This document shows positions 12,701 to 24,349 of a DNA stretch of 64,000 nt, one piece after another (within the stretch, counting starts at the first letter, position 1; each line of letters starts with the position of its first letter). A program made the position numbers and the translations under genes. The notes under the pieces are model-generated. The model was not told where the DNA came from, searched no databases, and worked only from the letters and a program-made list of their open reading frames with translations. The DNA comes from Eleusine coracana subsp. coracana (lineage: Eukaryota > Streptophyta > Magnoliopsida > Poales > Poaceae). The stretch covers positions 4,884,949 to 4,948,948 of the forward strand of contig CM064430.1 in assembly GCA_032690845.1 (NCBI GenBank). The letters run 5' to 3'.

Positions 12701-12992
12701 TTTATAGGCTTCATTTATGCCAGTCTTGGTGCTAGCTGCAAAATTGTGCCCCCCTGGAATGGAAGCAACTTTGTTCGCAACTCTCATGTCCATTTCTAAT
12801 GCTGGAAGTGTTACTGGTGGTCTGATTGGTGCTGGCCTAACTCGGGTATTTGGAGTCACAAGGGACACCTTTGGGAATCTACCAATCTTGATTGTAGTCT
12901 GCAATCTAAGTTCACTGCTTCCACTACCTCTTTTAGGTCTCCTTCCAGAGGATTCAGGAGACACAGACAATGAAGAGATAAAGCATAACTGA
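6771..12992 (+). CDS. Folate-biopterin transporter family protein (BT1/FBT, MFS-like)
   Basis: Nine exons: 6771-6897, 7618-7877, 8024-8088, 8171-8333, 9284-9432, 9518-9766, 10103-10271, 12271-12363 and 12708-12992. All phases close to give 519 aa. The protein has the plant folate-biopterin transporter signatures in order: GVDLSPDNTAVAIVYFVQG, LAVSFYLKDDLHLDPAET, SSLPWLIKPLYGFISDSIP, GYKRRSYLILSGFLGALSW, FSDVVVDSMVVERARGESQ and LQSLCWGSSAFGGIVSAYF. The last part is a hydrophobic domain with FMPVLVLAAKLCPPGMEAT. The family belongs to the major facilitator superfamily with about 12 membrane spans. Plant members carry, or are predicted to carry, folates and pterins across plastid or other membranes. 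By memory it looks closest to the FBT4-type clade, but that needs a tree. The N-terminus is Ser/Asp/Glu-rich and shows no convincing transit peptide. Intron 2 (7878-8023) uses a GC donor. Intron 7 carries nested transposons. Function is inferred from the family. Confidence 0.93.
6984..7390 (+). repeat. Tandem direct duplication, about 203-bp unit, in transporter intron 1
   Basis: Two near-identical copies lie head to tail inside intron 1, offset by 203 bp: the TTTTGTGTTGTAGAAGAG blocks start near 6988 and 7191. The copies differ at only a few positions (for example GATCGAGC versus GATCAAGC), so the event is fairly recent. It does not touch coding sequence or splice sites. Confidence 0.9.
8726..8815 (+). 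repeat. SINE-like fragment in transporter intron 4
   Basis: The segment reads GTACCCAGTGCTG, then GCGGGGTCTGGGGAAGGG, then GCCTTACCC. This succession recalls the tRNA-derived Au-type SINEs of flowering plants. Only about 90 bp are preserved; the head and any tail are not recognisable. The family assignment is from memory of the motif. Confidence 0.45.
9081..9114 (+). repeat. Truncated TRIM LTR relic in intron 4
   Basis: TTTGAACCGTAAGTGAG followed by TGCATAGTAGCTTAACA matches the two ends of the 83-bp LTR at 10824, with the centre of the LTR deleted. It is a short decayed relative of the TRIM in intron 7. Confidence 0.5.
10824..11285 (+). mobile_element. TRIM (miniature LTR retrotransposon) with three LTRs and two internal regions
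   Basis: There are three direct LTR copies of 82-83 bp (10824-10906, 11014-11095, 11203-11285), each starting TGTT(G)AACCATAAG and ending TAGCTTAACA (TAACT in the first). After the first two LTRs comes a primer-binding site like TGGTATC(A/G)G, matching the initiator-Met tRNA PBS of many plant LTR elements. Each about 107-bp internal region ends in a GTGAGGGGGAG-type polypurine tract. The whole unit is flanked by a 5-bp TSD CTCTT (10819-10823 and 11286-11290). There is no coding capacity, so it needs enzymes in trans. LTR size is in the range described for the very small grass LTR elements called SMARTs. Confidence 0.9.
11314..11548. mobile_element. Stowaway-like MITE nested in the hAT element
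   Basis: The ends are CTCCCTCCAGATTTAAATTG and its inverted near-copy ending CCGGAGGGAG, flanked by TA on both sides (11312-11313, 11549-11550). It is 235 bp with an AT-rich core. TA target sites and CTCCCTCC ends are typical of Tc1/Mariner-derived Stowaway MITEs in grasses. Confidence 0.88.
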
Positions 12993-15767
12993 CTGTAGGA
13001 TTTGGCTGCATGTGCTCTGACTTTCAGGTATTCATTTCATACTGCAGTCCTGAGCTCAAAGTCAAAATACTATCTATACAACAAGATTTCAGCAAATCAG
13101 CAGAAGAGATGGGGATCGAACTCCTGTTGTCATCACCTCGAATCAATTTGTTGTGACCATTTACTTATGGAACTCGATCGTCTGAAAATGATCCCCACCA
13201 ATGCTTACAGGTACTTGCTTTCTTTTAGTTCTGATTTACCTTGTATGCTGAGACAAGGTTTGAATGTTTTTGAGTAAAACTATTTTCTAGCTGATGTAAC
13301 CCCTACGAAAAATAGTTGAGGGTCTCAATTAGCAACTGAGCAATGATTTCCCTTGCAAATTTCAAGGTATTGTAAAATCCTCAAATACATTTCCCTATGA
13401 GAAACAGAACAGAAGTGTAGAGATGTGATATAAGAAATACTGTGCATAATTTGACTTGTGATACGTTCATGTTCTGCTTGCAACAACTTTACTAGTAAAC
13501 TAATGCATTCTGTTAGGCCCAGAATAGTGGATAGAACAGGGAATATTAAAGGCATGGCAGAAATGGCACATCTATTACAGCTCACTGAACCTTTTTCTAT
13601 GGTAATCCACAGTGCGTGTGAAACTGTAGGTGTTTCCTTTAATCATTTAATTTTTAATTCAACGTGACATATGATTCCAATTTACTGGCAAGTTGAATCA
13701 CAAAGCTACTGTTTTATTTATAGTGGAGTGTGAGTTGAATCATATTATCAATACTAGACATGGTTGCTATATCACCATGGAAAATAGTTATTTTGTTGTT
13801 GTCTTTAGTCATTGATCGTCATTCTAAAGTACCATCCCAAACTGTTCAAAACTATGCATATGTACAAGTTTAACTCTTTCCTACATGTCAGTGTATGCAA
13901 TTTGCAATCTACTCTGAATATTCTATTTGGGATGCTCATAAGCCTGACAGGCGAAAGAATGAGCAGAACAATGTGATCGTAGCATTCAGGTTTCAGTCAG
14001 CGTCGCCTCTACATCACGTTCTTGCATCAGTTTATCTCCTAGATTCTTTATTCACGCAGGGCCCATGTAAGCATATGCATCGTGTCAGAAATCCAACTTA
14101 TATTACGTTATTTTAAGTGCTCATCTAATCAGCATAGTTGCATTATTCTGCTTCTGCCACGTGAAGGGTTCTGACTGACCTCGTAAGGGTAGTAGCTTTT
14201 ATTGCACTTGTGGGGTCAACTGTGAACTGCATGTTAGTATTGTTTCCGATAAAAAGGGTAGAGATTTTATTCTGGTGCGATTTCTGGGATCTGATCTAGC
14301 CTTGTCCTCCTCTTCTAGATCATCGCCACCATTCGCTAGCATCCAGGTATGCTTTAAATGATTGTAGAAAGCTAAGCTACTACTGTATGAACGAAATTGT
14401 AAGTTTTGATTACAAAATGAAGTTTGTACTTCATTATAACATGATCGGATTTTTTGTGACTGAGTAAACAGTTGCTAATACTCTTCCTTACGGAAGTGTT
14501 TTTAGCTAGATGTGCATAAGTTGGGCTATATTGGGACCTCACTAGCTGTAGTTTTGGGATCAGTTATTATATTTTTCTAGTTTGACCTGGTTATGGTTTG
14601 ACAAATGGATTCTGACTTTAGCATGAAATTTTTGCGCTGGTTTTACCGTGCACTTTTTTTTTCTTTTGAAATTGGTGCATGCATCTTTAAAACACAAAGG
14701 ATTTTGCATCAAGTTATTCAGTTCCTTTTCTCTATTCGAGACGAATCCTCGTCGATTGACGAATGTGTAAAGGCTAAATGCAAATTACGATTGAGCCTAC
14801 CCAGGCATGCGGGGTCCATGCTGTGGTGGCCCCCGCCACTTGGAGTAATGTGACGTGTGTGGACATGGTGTAGCCGAGCAAAACACAAGGACACACACGT
14901 CACGTCTTAGCGTGCGCGCTTTCTTATCCTACGATCACGATACTGTCATCGCTAGGCATCATCACGTCTCTTCCCTTTGTTTGTTCTCTTCTTTTTCCTT
15001 TATCTTTCGCCTCATGCAATCTTTTATTTGGTCGCTACGCTCATCTGACAATGGTGAATTTCAGATTCGGGGGAAAAAGTTTGAGGTCAAACTCGTTATA
15101 TCTATTGGCAGCTCTACTAGCGATAAATCTATTAGTTGCTCCAGTTGCTTCTCGTGAAAGAATTTTGGCCAACTGATGTGTCGCTTTGATATGGTTCCGA
15201 GAGATCAATGATGAACAAAACAATCAGTAAAATTCATTGCATCTGATCAAACGATCCAACTGAGGCAGTGGCACCCCAATTCTTCAAATTGTTTAGTGTG
15301 ATGCCATAATATCCCAAATTAGAGTATTTCCGTATCTCTGTTGCAGACACTTGCAGGCAAAATAAACAAATGTCAAGCAACCAAACAGTCAATTGGACAG
15401 CTTTATTAAATCAGATCGAAAGTGTTATTCACAGCAATTTTTCACAGAAAATGAAGGTATTGTATTACATGCGGTCTCAATCATCATACAACTATAGTAT
15501 ATTATTATTATTTCTGTCACAACTTTGGCTTCCGTGTTTATTTAGTTCTTTCTTTTTCATTAATAATTTTCTATAAATAAATAAAATAAAATAAAATCTC
15601 AGCAGCACCACCCACGGTCCACGGCGTCTCCTCTTGTCCGCCACCGCGTCCGTTTCTCCTTTTCTTCCCCAAAATTCCCCAACGCAGCACAAGCACGGAG
15701 CTCCTCACACGCCGAGCGCGAATTCCAAAGCGCCGCTCCGATCTCCCCTCCCCTCCGCGCGCGCGTC
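12993..15767. other. Transporter 3' region and intergenic, no gene recognised
   Basis: The first few hundred bases are probably the transporter 3'UTR. The rest contains only short frames without domains or splice support. The segment 15570-15767 is the upstream region of the HSP20-like gene and turns sharply GC-rich after an AT-rich AATAAAATAAA stretch. Confidence 0.5.
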
Positions 15768-15780
15768 TAGGGTTAGGTTT
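15768..15780 (+). promoter_or_regulatory. Double telobox-like motif upstream of the HSP20-like gene
   Basis: TAGGGTTAGGTTT lies 35-47 bp before the ATG at 15815 and contains one telobox-like TAGGGTT and an overlapping second GGTT unit. Teloboxes are common in plant genes expressed in dividing cells. Role inferred. Confidence 0.5.
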
Positions 15781-15814
15781 CGCGACCTCCTCTCCTCTCC
15801 TGCAGGCTCCTGCC

Positions 15815-16315
15815 ATGAGGGTGCACCCGGCCCCGAGGAAGCGCACCATCGCCGTGCAGCGCTGCGCGGCCGCGGTGGCGGGCGGGAAGAAGCTGCGCCG
15901 CCTGCCACACATCTTCGCGAAGGTGCTCGAGCTCCCCTTCGCGGCCGACGCCGACGTCTCCGTCGAGGAGGATGCCGCGGCGCTGCGCTTCGTGGCTGCC
16001 GCGGACGGATTCTCCCCCGCTGGCGCCCGCGCGCACGCCGTCGAGATCCACCCGGGCGTCACCAAGGTCGTGGTCCGGGACCTCTCCGCCGGCGCGGGCG
16101 CGGACGACGACGACGGCGCCGCGGCGTTCGAGCTCGACCGGTGGCGGTTCCGCCTCCCGCCCTGCACGCGCCCCGCCATGGCCACCGCAACCTACGCCGA
16201 GGGCGAGCTCGTCGTCACCGTGCCCAAGGGCGCCGGGCCCGATGACGAGGACGGTGCAGACGGAGGGACCGTTCTCGGAGGCGCAGGCGTCGAGGGTGTC
16301 CTCCTGCTTGTATAG
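15815..16315 (+). CDS. HSP20-like chaperone (alpha-crystallin domain protein)
   Basis: Single exon, 166 aa. The N-terminus is MRVHPAPRKRTIAV; basic KKLRRLPHIFAKVLELPF follows. An alpha-crystallin/HSP20-like fold then spans roughly residues 35-135. Its segments include ADVSVEEDAAALRF, VEIHPGVTKVVVRDL and the characteristic DRWRFRLP...ATYAEGELVVTVPKG beta-strand edge. These match a conserved plant class of non-classical HSP20-like proteins rather than cytosolic class I/II small HSPs. The product ends GGAGVEGVLLLV. Codons are extremely GC-rich, as in many single-exon grass genes. Probable role in protein folding or as a co-chaperone; the client is unknown. I chose the first ATG, just after the leader and its telobox. 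Confidence 0.8.
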   Translation: MRVHPAPRKRTIAVQRCAAAVAGGKKLRRLPHIFAKVLELPFAADADVSVEEDAAALRFVAAADGFSPAGARAHAVEIHPGVTKVVVRDLSAGAGADDDDGAAAFELDRWRFRLPPCTRPAMATATYAEGELVVTVPKGAGPDDEDGADGGTVLGGAGVEGVLLLV

Positions 16316-18596
16316 TAAATTTATGCCATGGCACAACTATTTTGCTGATTCGCCTGTTCTTACTCATATTTATATCATGCGAGAAGATGGTGATGATGAT
16401 GCTATGCTAATAACAGGGCAGTAAGCGTAAGAATAATGTGTAAATTGCTGTTTGTGGCTAATTCTGTGGGAGTTTCTAATCTGCTCATTCACTCTGTTGC
16501 TAATTTCTTTCAGTTCCCATGAACTAATGCACCGTTAATATGCAGTTGATCTGATTAGGTGGGTAAGACTAATGCTAAGCATGGAGTAGCTTTATGGTTA
16601 CAGCATGTGTTGTAGCTGGATTAGCTTGGCATGGTGTTAATCGCCTCATGTTAGCAGGAATCAGTTAGCACTTTGATTCTAAAAGTGCCTGTTTTTCATG
16701 TGGTATTGGGAATATGCTAGTGAGAGGGTTTCATTGGAAATCAAATGGTAGTGATGTATTGTAGTATGGATACCGGAAAACTTGAGGGTTGCCATCAGAA
16801 TTCGAATGTGCCTTCTGAATTGGTTGTCTTCATTTTTATGAACAAATGGCAGTGATCTATTCATCTGCTGTTATCTTCATTTTTGTGATTTGAGTTCTCT
16901 AATAACTGTTGTCTCGCAAGTTCTGTTTAAAGTTGCATCTGCTGTGTTGAATCAATGGGAATGATTGTATTGCCATTGGAGGTTAAGAGGTCACCATATG
17001 ATTCACTTCAATCAAGTTTTCCTTTTCTTCTTTTGTCTGTATCTCAAACCGTGTCACAACCTTTGAGTGTCTTTATTTTGTTCAATGTTTTTTTCACCTA
17101 TCAATCAATCATCAATCCATTTCAGAGGGCACATCTAGTTTGTTTTTCATGCACCATGAAAATAAGTATGCTTGTATTCCATACAATGTGAAAACTGGTT
17201 ACATTCTTACAATTTTAGCAGTATCACCAAAGCACTTACTGAGCATATTTCAGGACCAGATTTCCTTTTTATCTTTATGCTTCTCTGTTTCGGTGTGATC
17301 ACTCCCTTTCTGTTGCATGTTTACCTGTCACAAGATGCTTGGTTTGCTTGTCAAACTAGCCAACTGCATGTTGAGTATCATCCAAAAGACTATAGACAGA
17401 ACTTGATCCCTTAGTCCCTGTCCTTTCTTGTTTGTGTTTGTAGAATGTGTTAGTGTGGAGTGGTAGCCTGGTGGGCTATCTGGCACCTCAAAAAAAAAAA
17501 AATCGCTACGGGGTTAGAAAAGTGGGAAGCATCTCTTGAGTCTCCTTGTGCGCATTTGTTCTAGTGTGAAGAGTCTGTACCTGCTATAATGCTGTTCGTT
17601 CTTGATTGGTATGGTCGAAGTTATATTGTTTCGGGTAAAGCCAGTTGGGGCTATATCATTTTTCTTTTAGACCAGCCAACTTTCTTCATGTTCTTCCTAT
17701 TTTACCTCTGTATATTGTTTATCATGTGGCTGTGTCTCTTGTGATGTTTACTTATTTTTCCGCTTCTTAAGTTCCTTGATCATAACTCATTGGCCCAGTG
17801 CATTATTAATACAGCTGCTGAAGTATTGCTGCTAGGCCTTTCAGAGTGGAGTGGAAGCAACAAAAATGCAGGAACATTCTGTATTTCTACAACCTTTAGC
17901 ACGATACGTGGAGGTATTTGTAATTGCGTTGCAACACTGCAATGCAGGAGAAATCACGTCCTTCACTGTCAGTAAAGTGATGGAATTTTCCTTTTCCGGT
18001 CACCTACGGTGACGAAGAGAAATCTTGGTTTACCTGGACTAGGCAACGCCTACTTTGCTCTGAAAGCTTTTCCACGCCCTACTTTGCTATGAAAGCTTTT
18101 CCACGCGTCTCGCATCAACCGGGATATTTTTCTTTGCTCACTGTGCGATGTAAAGACCGAGAAATGACGAGTTGGATCGGGGCCTACAAAAAAAAATGTG
18201 TCTAGCACAGAAGATTAATGCACGAAACAGTCTCTTGGTGCTGTACAAACAGTACTCGAACAGGGTAGGATAGCGTGTATGTTCTCTTATTTCTGTAGCA
18301 GATAATTTAGTTCGTCGATTTTACATCCGAAGGCTAAAACTCCCCCTAATTTAGTTGTGTTCTCTCTCTCTCTTCTTTAAGGGAAAGTTGTGTTCTCTTT
18401 ATTTGCTAAGGATCTCTATCCGGCTTTTGGGGGGTCTGACAGTACAGGCAAAGGGCACCAGCGCAGCACGGAATATGTGCGCGAGAGCACGAATCAAAAT
18501 CTGCAGCCCGTATGCGAGAGCAGGGGAGGGCATCAAATATTGTGAACAAGTATAGGCATCTATGAACAAAATTCATTAATCTAATAATGGCTGTAA
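16316..18596. other. HSP20-like gene 3' region and intergenic, no gene recognised
   Basis: AT-rich sequence with short unsupported frames. Contains a poly-A tract at about 17490. No terminal repeats or conserved coding were recognised. Confidence 0.5.
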
Positions 18597-19638
18597 GAGC
18601 AACTTCAGTAGACGTCTCCATCTAAGCCTCAACCCCAAATTTTGCATGTCAAGAAAAAAAATTTCCTCGAGCACAGTCTTAATATGAGCATATATTTTAT
18701 ATGAGCATGTAAATTTTTCCTTCTACCCCCAAGTTTTACAGTCTCTTATCCCACTCTCTCGAATGTGGATCCCACCTATAATTTTTTTTATTTTTTTTCT
18801 TTCTGTTTTTTTCCTCTCTCTCCTCCCTCTCTCGTCCGCCCGACGCTGCCACTGCCACCCACCCTCGCCGTCCGTCGGAGCGCTGCCTCCCTCCCACCGC
18901 TGACGGCCGAGCGCGCCGCCCCCGACACCCGCCGGAAAGCCGCCGCCCGTCGCCCGACCTCCCCTCCCCCTCGCCTCTTCTCCCCCGTCGGCCGCCAACG
19001 CGCCCAAGCCTTCACCAGGGGGCTCCGGCGCAGGCCGCCGGGGGCGCAGCTCGGGAGCCCAGCGCTGGCGGGCCGGCGGATCGAGCGCGGGCAGTGCTTA
19101 GCCTTCCCCCTCTCCACTGCTCGCGACGACGGGATCTCAGCCGTCAAGATCCGGCAATGATGCTCCAAGAACATCGTCCGCGATGGTCACCGTCCTCCTC
19201 GATGACTCGCACCCGACTCCGCCCTCTGCCGCATGCGCCCGACTTCGCCTACCGCCGCCCGCTCCCTTCTCCTGCTCGGCGGCGTGGTACTGGAGGCAGC
19301 GCGGGAGCCATCATCTGGCGCTGCGGGCAAGCGTGGGCGCGGCTCCGGGGCTGGCACGACCGCAGGCATGGCGCCGGGGGCAAGCGAGGGCGCGGGCGGC
19401 CAGGGTGCAGGCGAGGCCATCGGCGGGGCAGGGCGAGGGCGCGGGGCGGAGCAGAGGCCATCAGAGAAGAAAGAGGTTCAGTGTTTTTTTTACTAGTAGG
19501 TGGGTCCCACAGGAAATAGGGTCCTGAAATACATGCTTTTACTGGAGTGAAGTGTATTTTTCAGCTCCTAAATTTTACATGCCAGCCTGCAAAAGAGAAA
19601 ATGAGGGCCTGTTTTTACAGGCCCTACTGGAGTTGCTC
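18597..19638. mobile_element. PIF/Harbinger-like non-autonomous element with GC-rich interior
   Basis: Terminal inverted repeats GAGCAACTTCAGTAG (left) and GAGCAACTCCAGTAG (right, inverted). The left flank is TAA and the right flank GAA, an imperfect 3-bp TSD. The interior, about 18830-19480, is very GC-rich and full of long but biased frames on both strands, which I read as compositional artefacts or a captured gene fragment. Same terminal family as 24350-24958. Confidence 0.65.
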
Positions 19639-20332
19639 GAACAGCAGAACAAATTCATACTCAAACAAATGTTTCGAGCAAATGAAAAACCAAAGGCAGT
19701 ACAGCCATTAGATGACGCATGCATCCGCTACTGCTAGGCTGCCTGTTATTGCCACTACACTACTAGTACCAAATCAGACAGGCAGAGCCATGTGAGATGT
19801 GACCACACCTCCACACCATTATGATCTAACTTGAGCATCACCTCCCCACCTCCAAACTAACTCCAGCTGCACAACAGCTTATATAAGACAAACAAACAAT
19901 AAACACGCACCAAACATAATAAAGCCCCAAGCAAAGTACGAAAGCCATCATGATCACACATCAACACATCACAACTAAACTAAAAGTGTCCTTAATTAAG
20001 TCCATAGTACATGGGGTACGTGAGAATTACATGCTCATCTTTTTGGATTTTTCTCATAGTTCTGAATAGAATTACATAAGGCAAGGGTTCACAGATAGCA
20101 TACATAATTTACATCCAGGTTCCTTAGTAGCAAAAGTAGCAGTGCTCTAACATAGAAGATAGCTAACACAAAGCGTTTAGTAGTAGTGGTAAGAACATAC
20201 AAGTACAAGATGAGATACCCAACCTACCGTTGTAGTCAGTCACTACAAAATAGGGCCATTGAGCGATTTTGAGTCGTTGGCATCATCAGTTGTTATCATG
20301 TCATTCATCAGCGACACTTTTTCTGACTGAAC
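19639..20332. other. Downstream region of the FRIGIDA-like gene
   Basis: Lies 3' of the minus-strand gene at 20333-23539 and probably includes its 3'UTR. No separate gene is recognised. Confidence 0.5.
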
Positions 20333-23300
20333 CTACCGGTAGTAAGCCTGGTGGAAGGCAGGAGCCATTCCATTGTTGTAAGCTCCTATCCCATTGCCGT
20401 ACCCACCATATGGGGGAGGGTAGCTCATGGGTGGGGAGGGATATGGCATGGCAACACCCACATTGGCTACCTCCTTGACTGGGTACACATATGGCTCCCT
20501 AATAGCCTGTGGGCTGTGGTATAGGCCATGCCCAGCCGTCCTATCATAAGGATAGGGGGAGGCCACAGCATATGACGTGTGTGATGGGGAGGTTGTGTAT
20601 GATGCATGGGAGGGGGAAGCTGTGGGGTATGATGCATGGGATGGAGAGGCTGTGGCGTATGATGCGTGGGAAGGGGAGGCAGTAGTGTATGATGCGTGTG
20701 AAGGGGAGGATGTGGCATATGATGTGTGGGAGGGAGAGTGGACATAAGTGGGAGGAGCTGGTAAAGAAGATACACAACCATTGTTAGCAAGACGACCTGC
20801 CTTAGCTGGAGGCATTGGGCTTGGGCCTCCATTGCTTGCACGGATGCGTTTGCTAGCAGGGCCACTGCTACCACCACTAGAAGGGCTTGATGCTGCCTTT
20901 TTCTTCTCTGTCTTGGCCTTCTCCAGTTCTTCAAGCTGCTTCCTAAGATCCTCCAGGGGGAACTCAGCTTCCAGCTTACGGTCCTCAACACACTTTATTA
21001 CAGCTCGCAGCGCTGATTGCTCTTTCTTGTTCACATTGCTCTGCAAGATACATATTATCAGATCCTGTTGGATTAAGTACAAAACAAAATACACATTGTG
21101 GAATATGGACGATAAATAGCACTATGCACATCAAAATAAAGTACTTGAATTAACACTTTTGAAGTTCAAGAGAAACTCAGGAATTGTTAATATACATACC
21201 CCTGATTGGCCGCTACTAGTGCTTGAATCATCTGAGTTTGTGGATGATGTCTTCTTGGAGTCTTCCAGGTAGGATTTCAAAAGAGGAACCGGAGGGAACT
21301 TCTCCTGAAGACCAGCCTCATAAGCAAAATTCACAGCATCAAGCTGCTGTCTCTTAGCAATTAGTTCCTCGATGATATCTGCAACAAAAAAAAAAGATAC
21401 TAACAGCGCTTAGTTATGGCTTACCGAAGTCTGAACAAGATCACGAATGTAGCCTAACATAAGCATCAGCTGTGCAACATCCCATCAACAAAATATAAAA
21501 TAGCTCATACATAAGGATAAAGTAAATGTACACATGACCAAAATAAAACTGGATACCATGAATTTGGCAGCAGATCCAATGATAATAAAAGAAATAGTTA
21601 CATGCAGCAGATTAGCAACATGAAATCCTCGGTACTGTAGCAGCATTATGACAGATTAATACTCCATTTTATTTTAGCATGTTTGCCCTTCAAGATTTGA
21701 GGCTATAAATTAGTCTGACATATGTAGGTTATGCATAACTCTCACAAATCCACTTTTGAAAGTGTTGTCCAATTTATCATGACTTAGACAGTATGGACAA
21801 TGAAATATGACAGACATTAATGGCCAAAGTTTAGTAGACTACACTGGATCAGTCACTACGGTAGATTTTAAAATGAAGGTGCTTTTGCGTATCAGAATTT
21901 AATTCTAATAATAGGGATAGTAAACTATATTAGTATGTGTTGGAAGTTGGAACAGAAAGGAAACCCTGCAGTAAGATGTGTGCCACTGGAACTGTGACGA
22001 GTCCAGAAACTTGATATTAACGATACTGCAAACTGGTTTGCCTTTCACTCTAAGGAAAAAGTACTGTAGGCACAAGAATCTGGCGACATCTAAAAGCTAA
22101 AGCAATGGCCCCCAAGACAAGCACCACTAAGAATGATGGCCATCAGGGACAGAGGACACAGTTATCCTTAGCATTTGACAAACACTAGACAACCTTTTAT
22201 AGCACATGGCTATGACAGAGACCACCGTGCCCAGCAAAAGACATGGATTACCCCAAAAAGGCATACTCCATCCTAATCATACTACTACTATCATACCCTT
22301 AAACCATTGTAATCAGAGTGCAGCTAGTGAGGGATATTTTTTTCAATTTTTTACTTATCAGTTTACTGTGCTGAAATTATTTATTTTCCCTGCTACAGAA
22401 GTCCTATATACTGCCGCAAGTCTGATCTACAATTACTGATGCCAACTACTTCCTGCTATCAACAATCCAATGCTAGATCTAAGCCAATTTTTCACATTTG
22501 ATAATCACCAAATTGATCATCTGAAGGTCCACAATTTCAGCATTTGGCACATTCAACACCAGAACAACAACGAACATCGTGTAACAAAATGAACAAAAAA
22601 ATACAGGCAGCAACAAGCAAGAAGCGAGCATATACCAGCCATTTCTTCCTCCAGGCCGAGGGTGAGCGCTAGGCGTGGCATCTGCCGGCGCCATGAGAAG
22701 CTGACCACAATCCTGCGGTACAGCGGGCGGTCCTCCTTCTCCGCGACGGCGAACGTGGCCACGTGCTGCAGGAAGGCGTGCGCGTCGGGCGGCTTGGCCC
22801 CTTCCACCCCGCCCTTCCGCTCCGCGGCCTCCTTCCACTCCCTGGCCATCCCTCGCGCTCGCTCCCGCGCGGCCCGCGGCACCAACGGCCGCGCAGCGCC
22901 AATCTTAGGGTCCGGGTCCGCCAGCGCTGGCACCGCGGCCTCGAGGATGAGCACGCACGCCCAGGCCAGGTCGGCGGGGCTCTTCGCCTCGCGGCGGTCG
23001 ACGGGGAACACGTCGGCCACCGCGTCCATGACGAACTTGGCCGGATCCACGCAGAGCTTGAGCGCGGGCGGCATCTCCGCCCGCAGCGCGTCCGCCTCCT
23101 TCCGCCGCGCGACCACGAACCCGAGGAACGCCGCCGAGTCCATCCGCGCGCAGAGCGCCCTCAGGCTCTCGGCCAGGCCGGCCGCCTCGGCGTCGGTGGG
23201 AGCTTCCTTGCCAGCGGCGGCGGCGGCAGCTGAGAGGGAGTCGACGTGGTCGAGCGCCCGCGCGACGGAGCTGTCGATGGACGCCTCCCTCTGGTAAAGC

Positions 23301-23539
23301 GCGTCGAGCGCGCGGTGGGTGCGCGCGTCGAAGGCGCGGCGGCGGGCCCGCAGCGCGTCGGAGCGCGCCGCCAGCCCGCGCTCCAGCGAGCCGAAGTGGT
23401 CCTGCAGCTGCTGGTACAGGCGCGTGCAGGTCGCCAGCAGCTGCTGCTGCCGCTCCAGCTCCGCGAACCCCGCGCTCACCATGTCGCCAGTCACCGCCTC
23501 CCCGTCCCCCACCCCCGCCGCCGCAGCCGGCGACGCCAT
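20333..23539 (-). CDS. FRIGIDA-like protein (FRL4-type)
   Basis: Three exons on the minus strand: 23539-22636, 21378-21200 and 21040-20333. Phases close to give 596 aa. The first exon encodes the Frigida-family core: FAELERQQQLLATCTRLYQQLQDHF, long helices with coiled-coil character, CVDPAKFVMDAVADVFPVDRRE, SPADLAWACVLILEAAVP and YRRIVVSFSWRRQMPRLAL. Exon 2 gives the conserved MADIIEELIAKRQQLDAVNFAYEAGLQEKFPPVPLLKSYLEDSKK block, and exon 3 a coiled coil (FPLEDLRKQLEELEKAK). A nuclear-signal-like SKRIRASNGG and a Ser/Pro/Tyr-rich tail end the protein. Family members are nuclear scaffolds related to FRIGIDA, which acts on flowering-time genes in Arabidopsis. In grasses the targets are less clear, so a role in transcription or chromatin is a family inference. 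The tail holds a 10-residue repeat. The start is the first ATG, in good GCCATGG context. Confidence 0.92.
20561..20737 (-). repeat. Coding minisatellite, six copies of a 10-residue SPSHASYxTA unit
   Basis: Codes residues about 463-521 of the FRIGIDA-like protein. Six units follow the pattern S-P-S-H-A/T-S-Y-A/T/P-T/V-A/S. One unit has lost a residue without breaking the frame. Such arrays change copy number easily, so length is expected to vary between lines. Confidence 0.93.
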
Positions 23540-23573
23540 GGCGGGCGCGCCGCTGCCGCCCTCGGATTCCGCG

Positions 23574-23612
23574 AAACCCTAGCACTCCCTCCTCTCGATC
23601 CGCGAAACCCTA
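23574..23612 (-). promoter_or_regulatory. Paired teloboxes upstream of the FRIGIDA-like gene
   Basis: Two AAACCCTA motifs (23574-23581 and 23605-23612), 31 bp apart, within 75 bp upstream of the ATG. They read TAGGGTTT on the coding strand. The second is part of a repeated GATCCGCGAAACCCTAGC-like context. Regulatory role inferred. Confidence 0.55.
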
Positions 23613-24349
23613 GCTGCTGAGGAAAGGAATTCCAGTGGCGTGAATTTTTCTCGCGTGCTCGCCTCGCATCCGAGGAGGGGAAAGGGGAAAGGGAGACCGG
23701 TGGGGAGGAGGGAATAAAGAGGTGGGTGGGGAGGCAGGCGTGACCAACGGCGCGCCGACGCGTGGCCGCCGCAGCACTGTAAAGTGGTCGCCGGAGAGAG
23801 GACTTTGGTCGCGCCTCGAGCGACGCGAGGATGAGACCCTACGTGCCGCGTGCTAAGTGGGGTATGCAAGAGTGGGACCCACGTGGAAGTGAGAGGTGTC
23901 AGCTGCGCTGCCATTAAGGGTGGAAATGGCGGGCAAAAGCTGGCGGCGTGGTGGCGGGCAGCGTGGGATGGCGCGAACCGGAAGGGAAGCCGCCAATGGA
24001 TGGGCAGCCCGGCCGGGTGCCGACGCCGCGCGAGCCTGCCACCATCCAACACAAGCAATGAGTAGTGCCACTAGGTGGTGACCAGTGTCCAGGCCTGTCC
24101 CTTGTTCCTGTGCAACAAGGTAGCCCCACTTTCTTCGGCACTCAGCAGATTTTTTTCTTACTCGCAGGTTAATTCTGCAAAAGACTCGTCACTAGAACTC
24201 ACGGTTAATCTGTTATGGTTGACGGTAGAATCTACTCTCTCTATATTACGTTGAATTAACTTACATCAATCGTCCATACTACTCATGGTTAATATGTTAC
24301 GGTCTGGAGCATGTAGTAGAACATAATAATGAATCCAAATTTGTAATTA
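23613..24349. other. Promoter side of the FRIGIDA-like gene, intergenic
   Basis: GC-rich near the gene and turning AT-rich after about 24150. Long frames on both strands across 23600-24140 reflect base composition. No domain is seen. Confidence 0.5.

Noticed and set aside
15571..16424. Several 150-200-codon frames over the HSP20-like gene on both strands
   Set aside because: Arg/Pro/Ala-rich products with no domain; caused by third-position GC bias of the real gene.
18765..19527. Overlapping frames on both strands near 19 kb
   Set aside because: Interior of a PIF/Harbinger-like element; composition artefact or captured fragment without recognisable domain.
22905..23585. Long open frames on the plus strand and other minus-strand frames over FRIGIDA-like exon 1
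   Set aside because: Shadows of a GC-rich coding exon; only the frame starting at 23539 has family motifs and in-phase splice sites.
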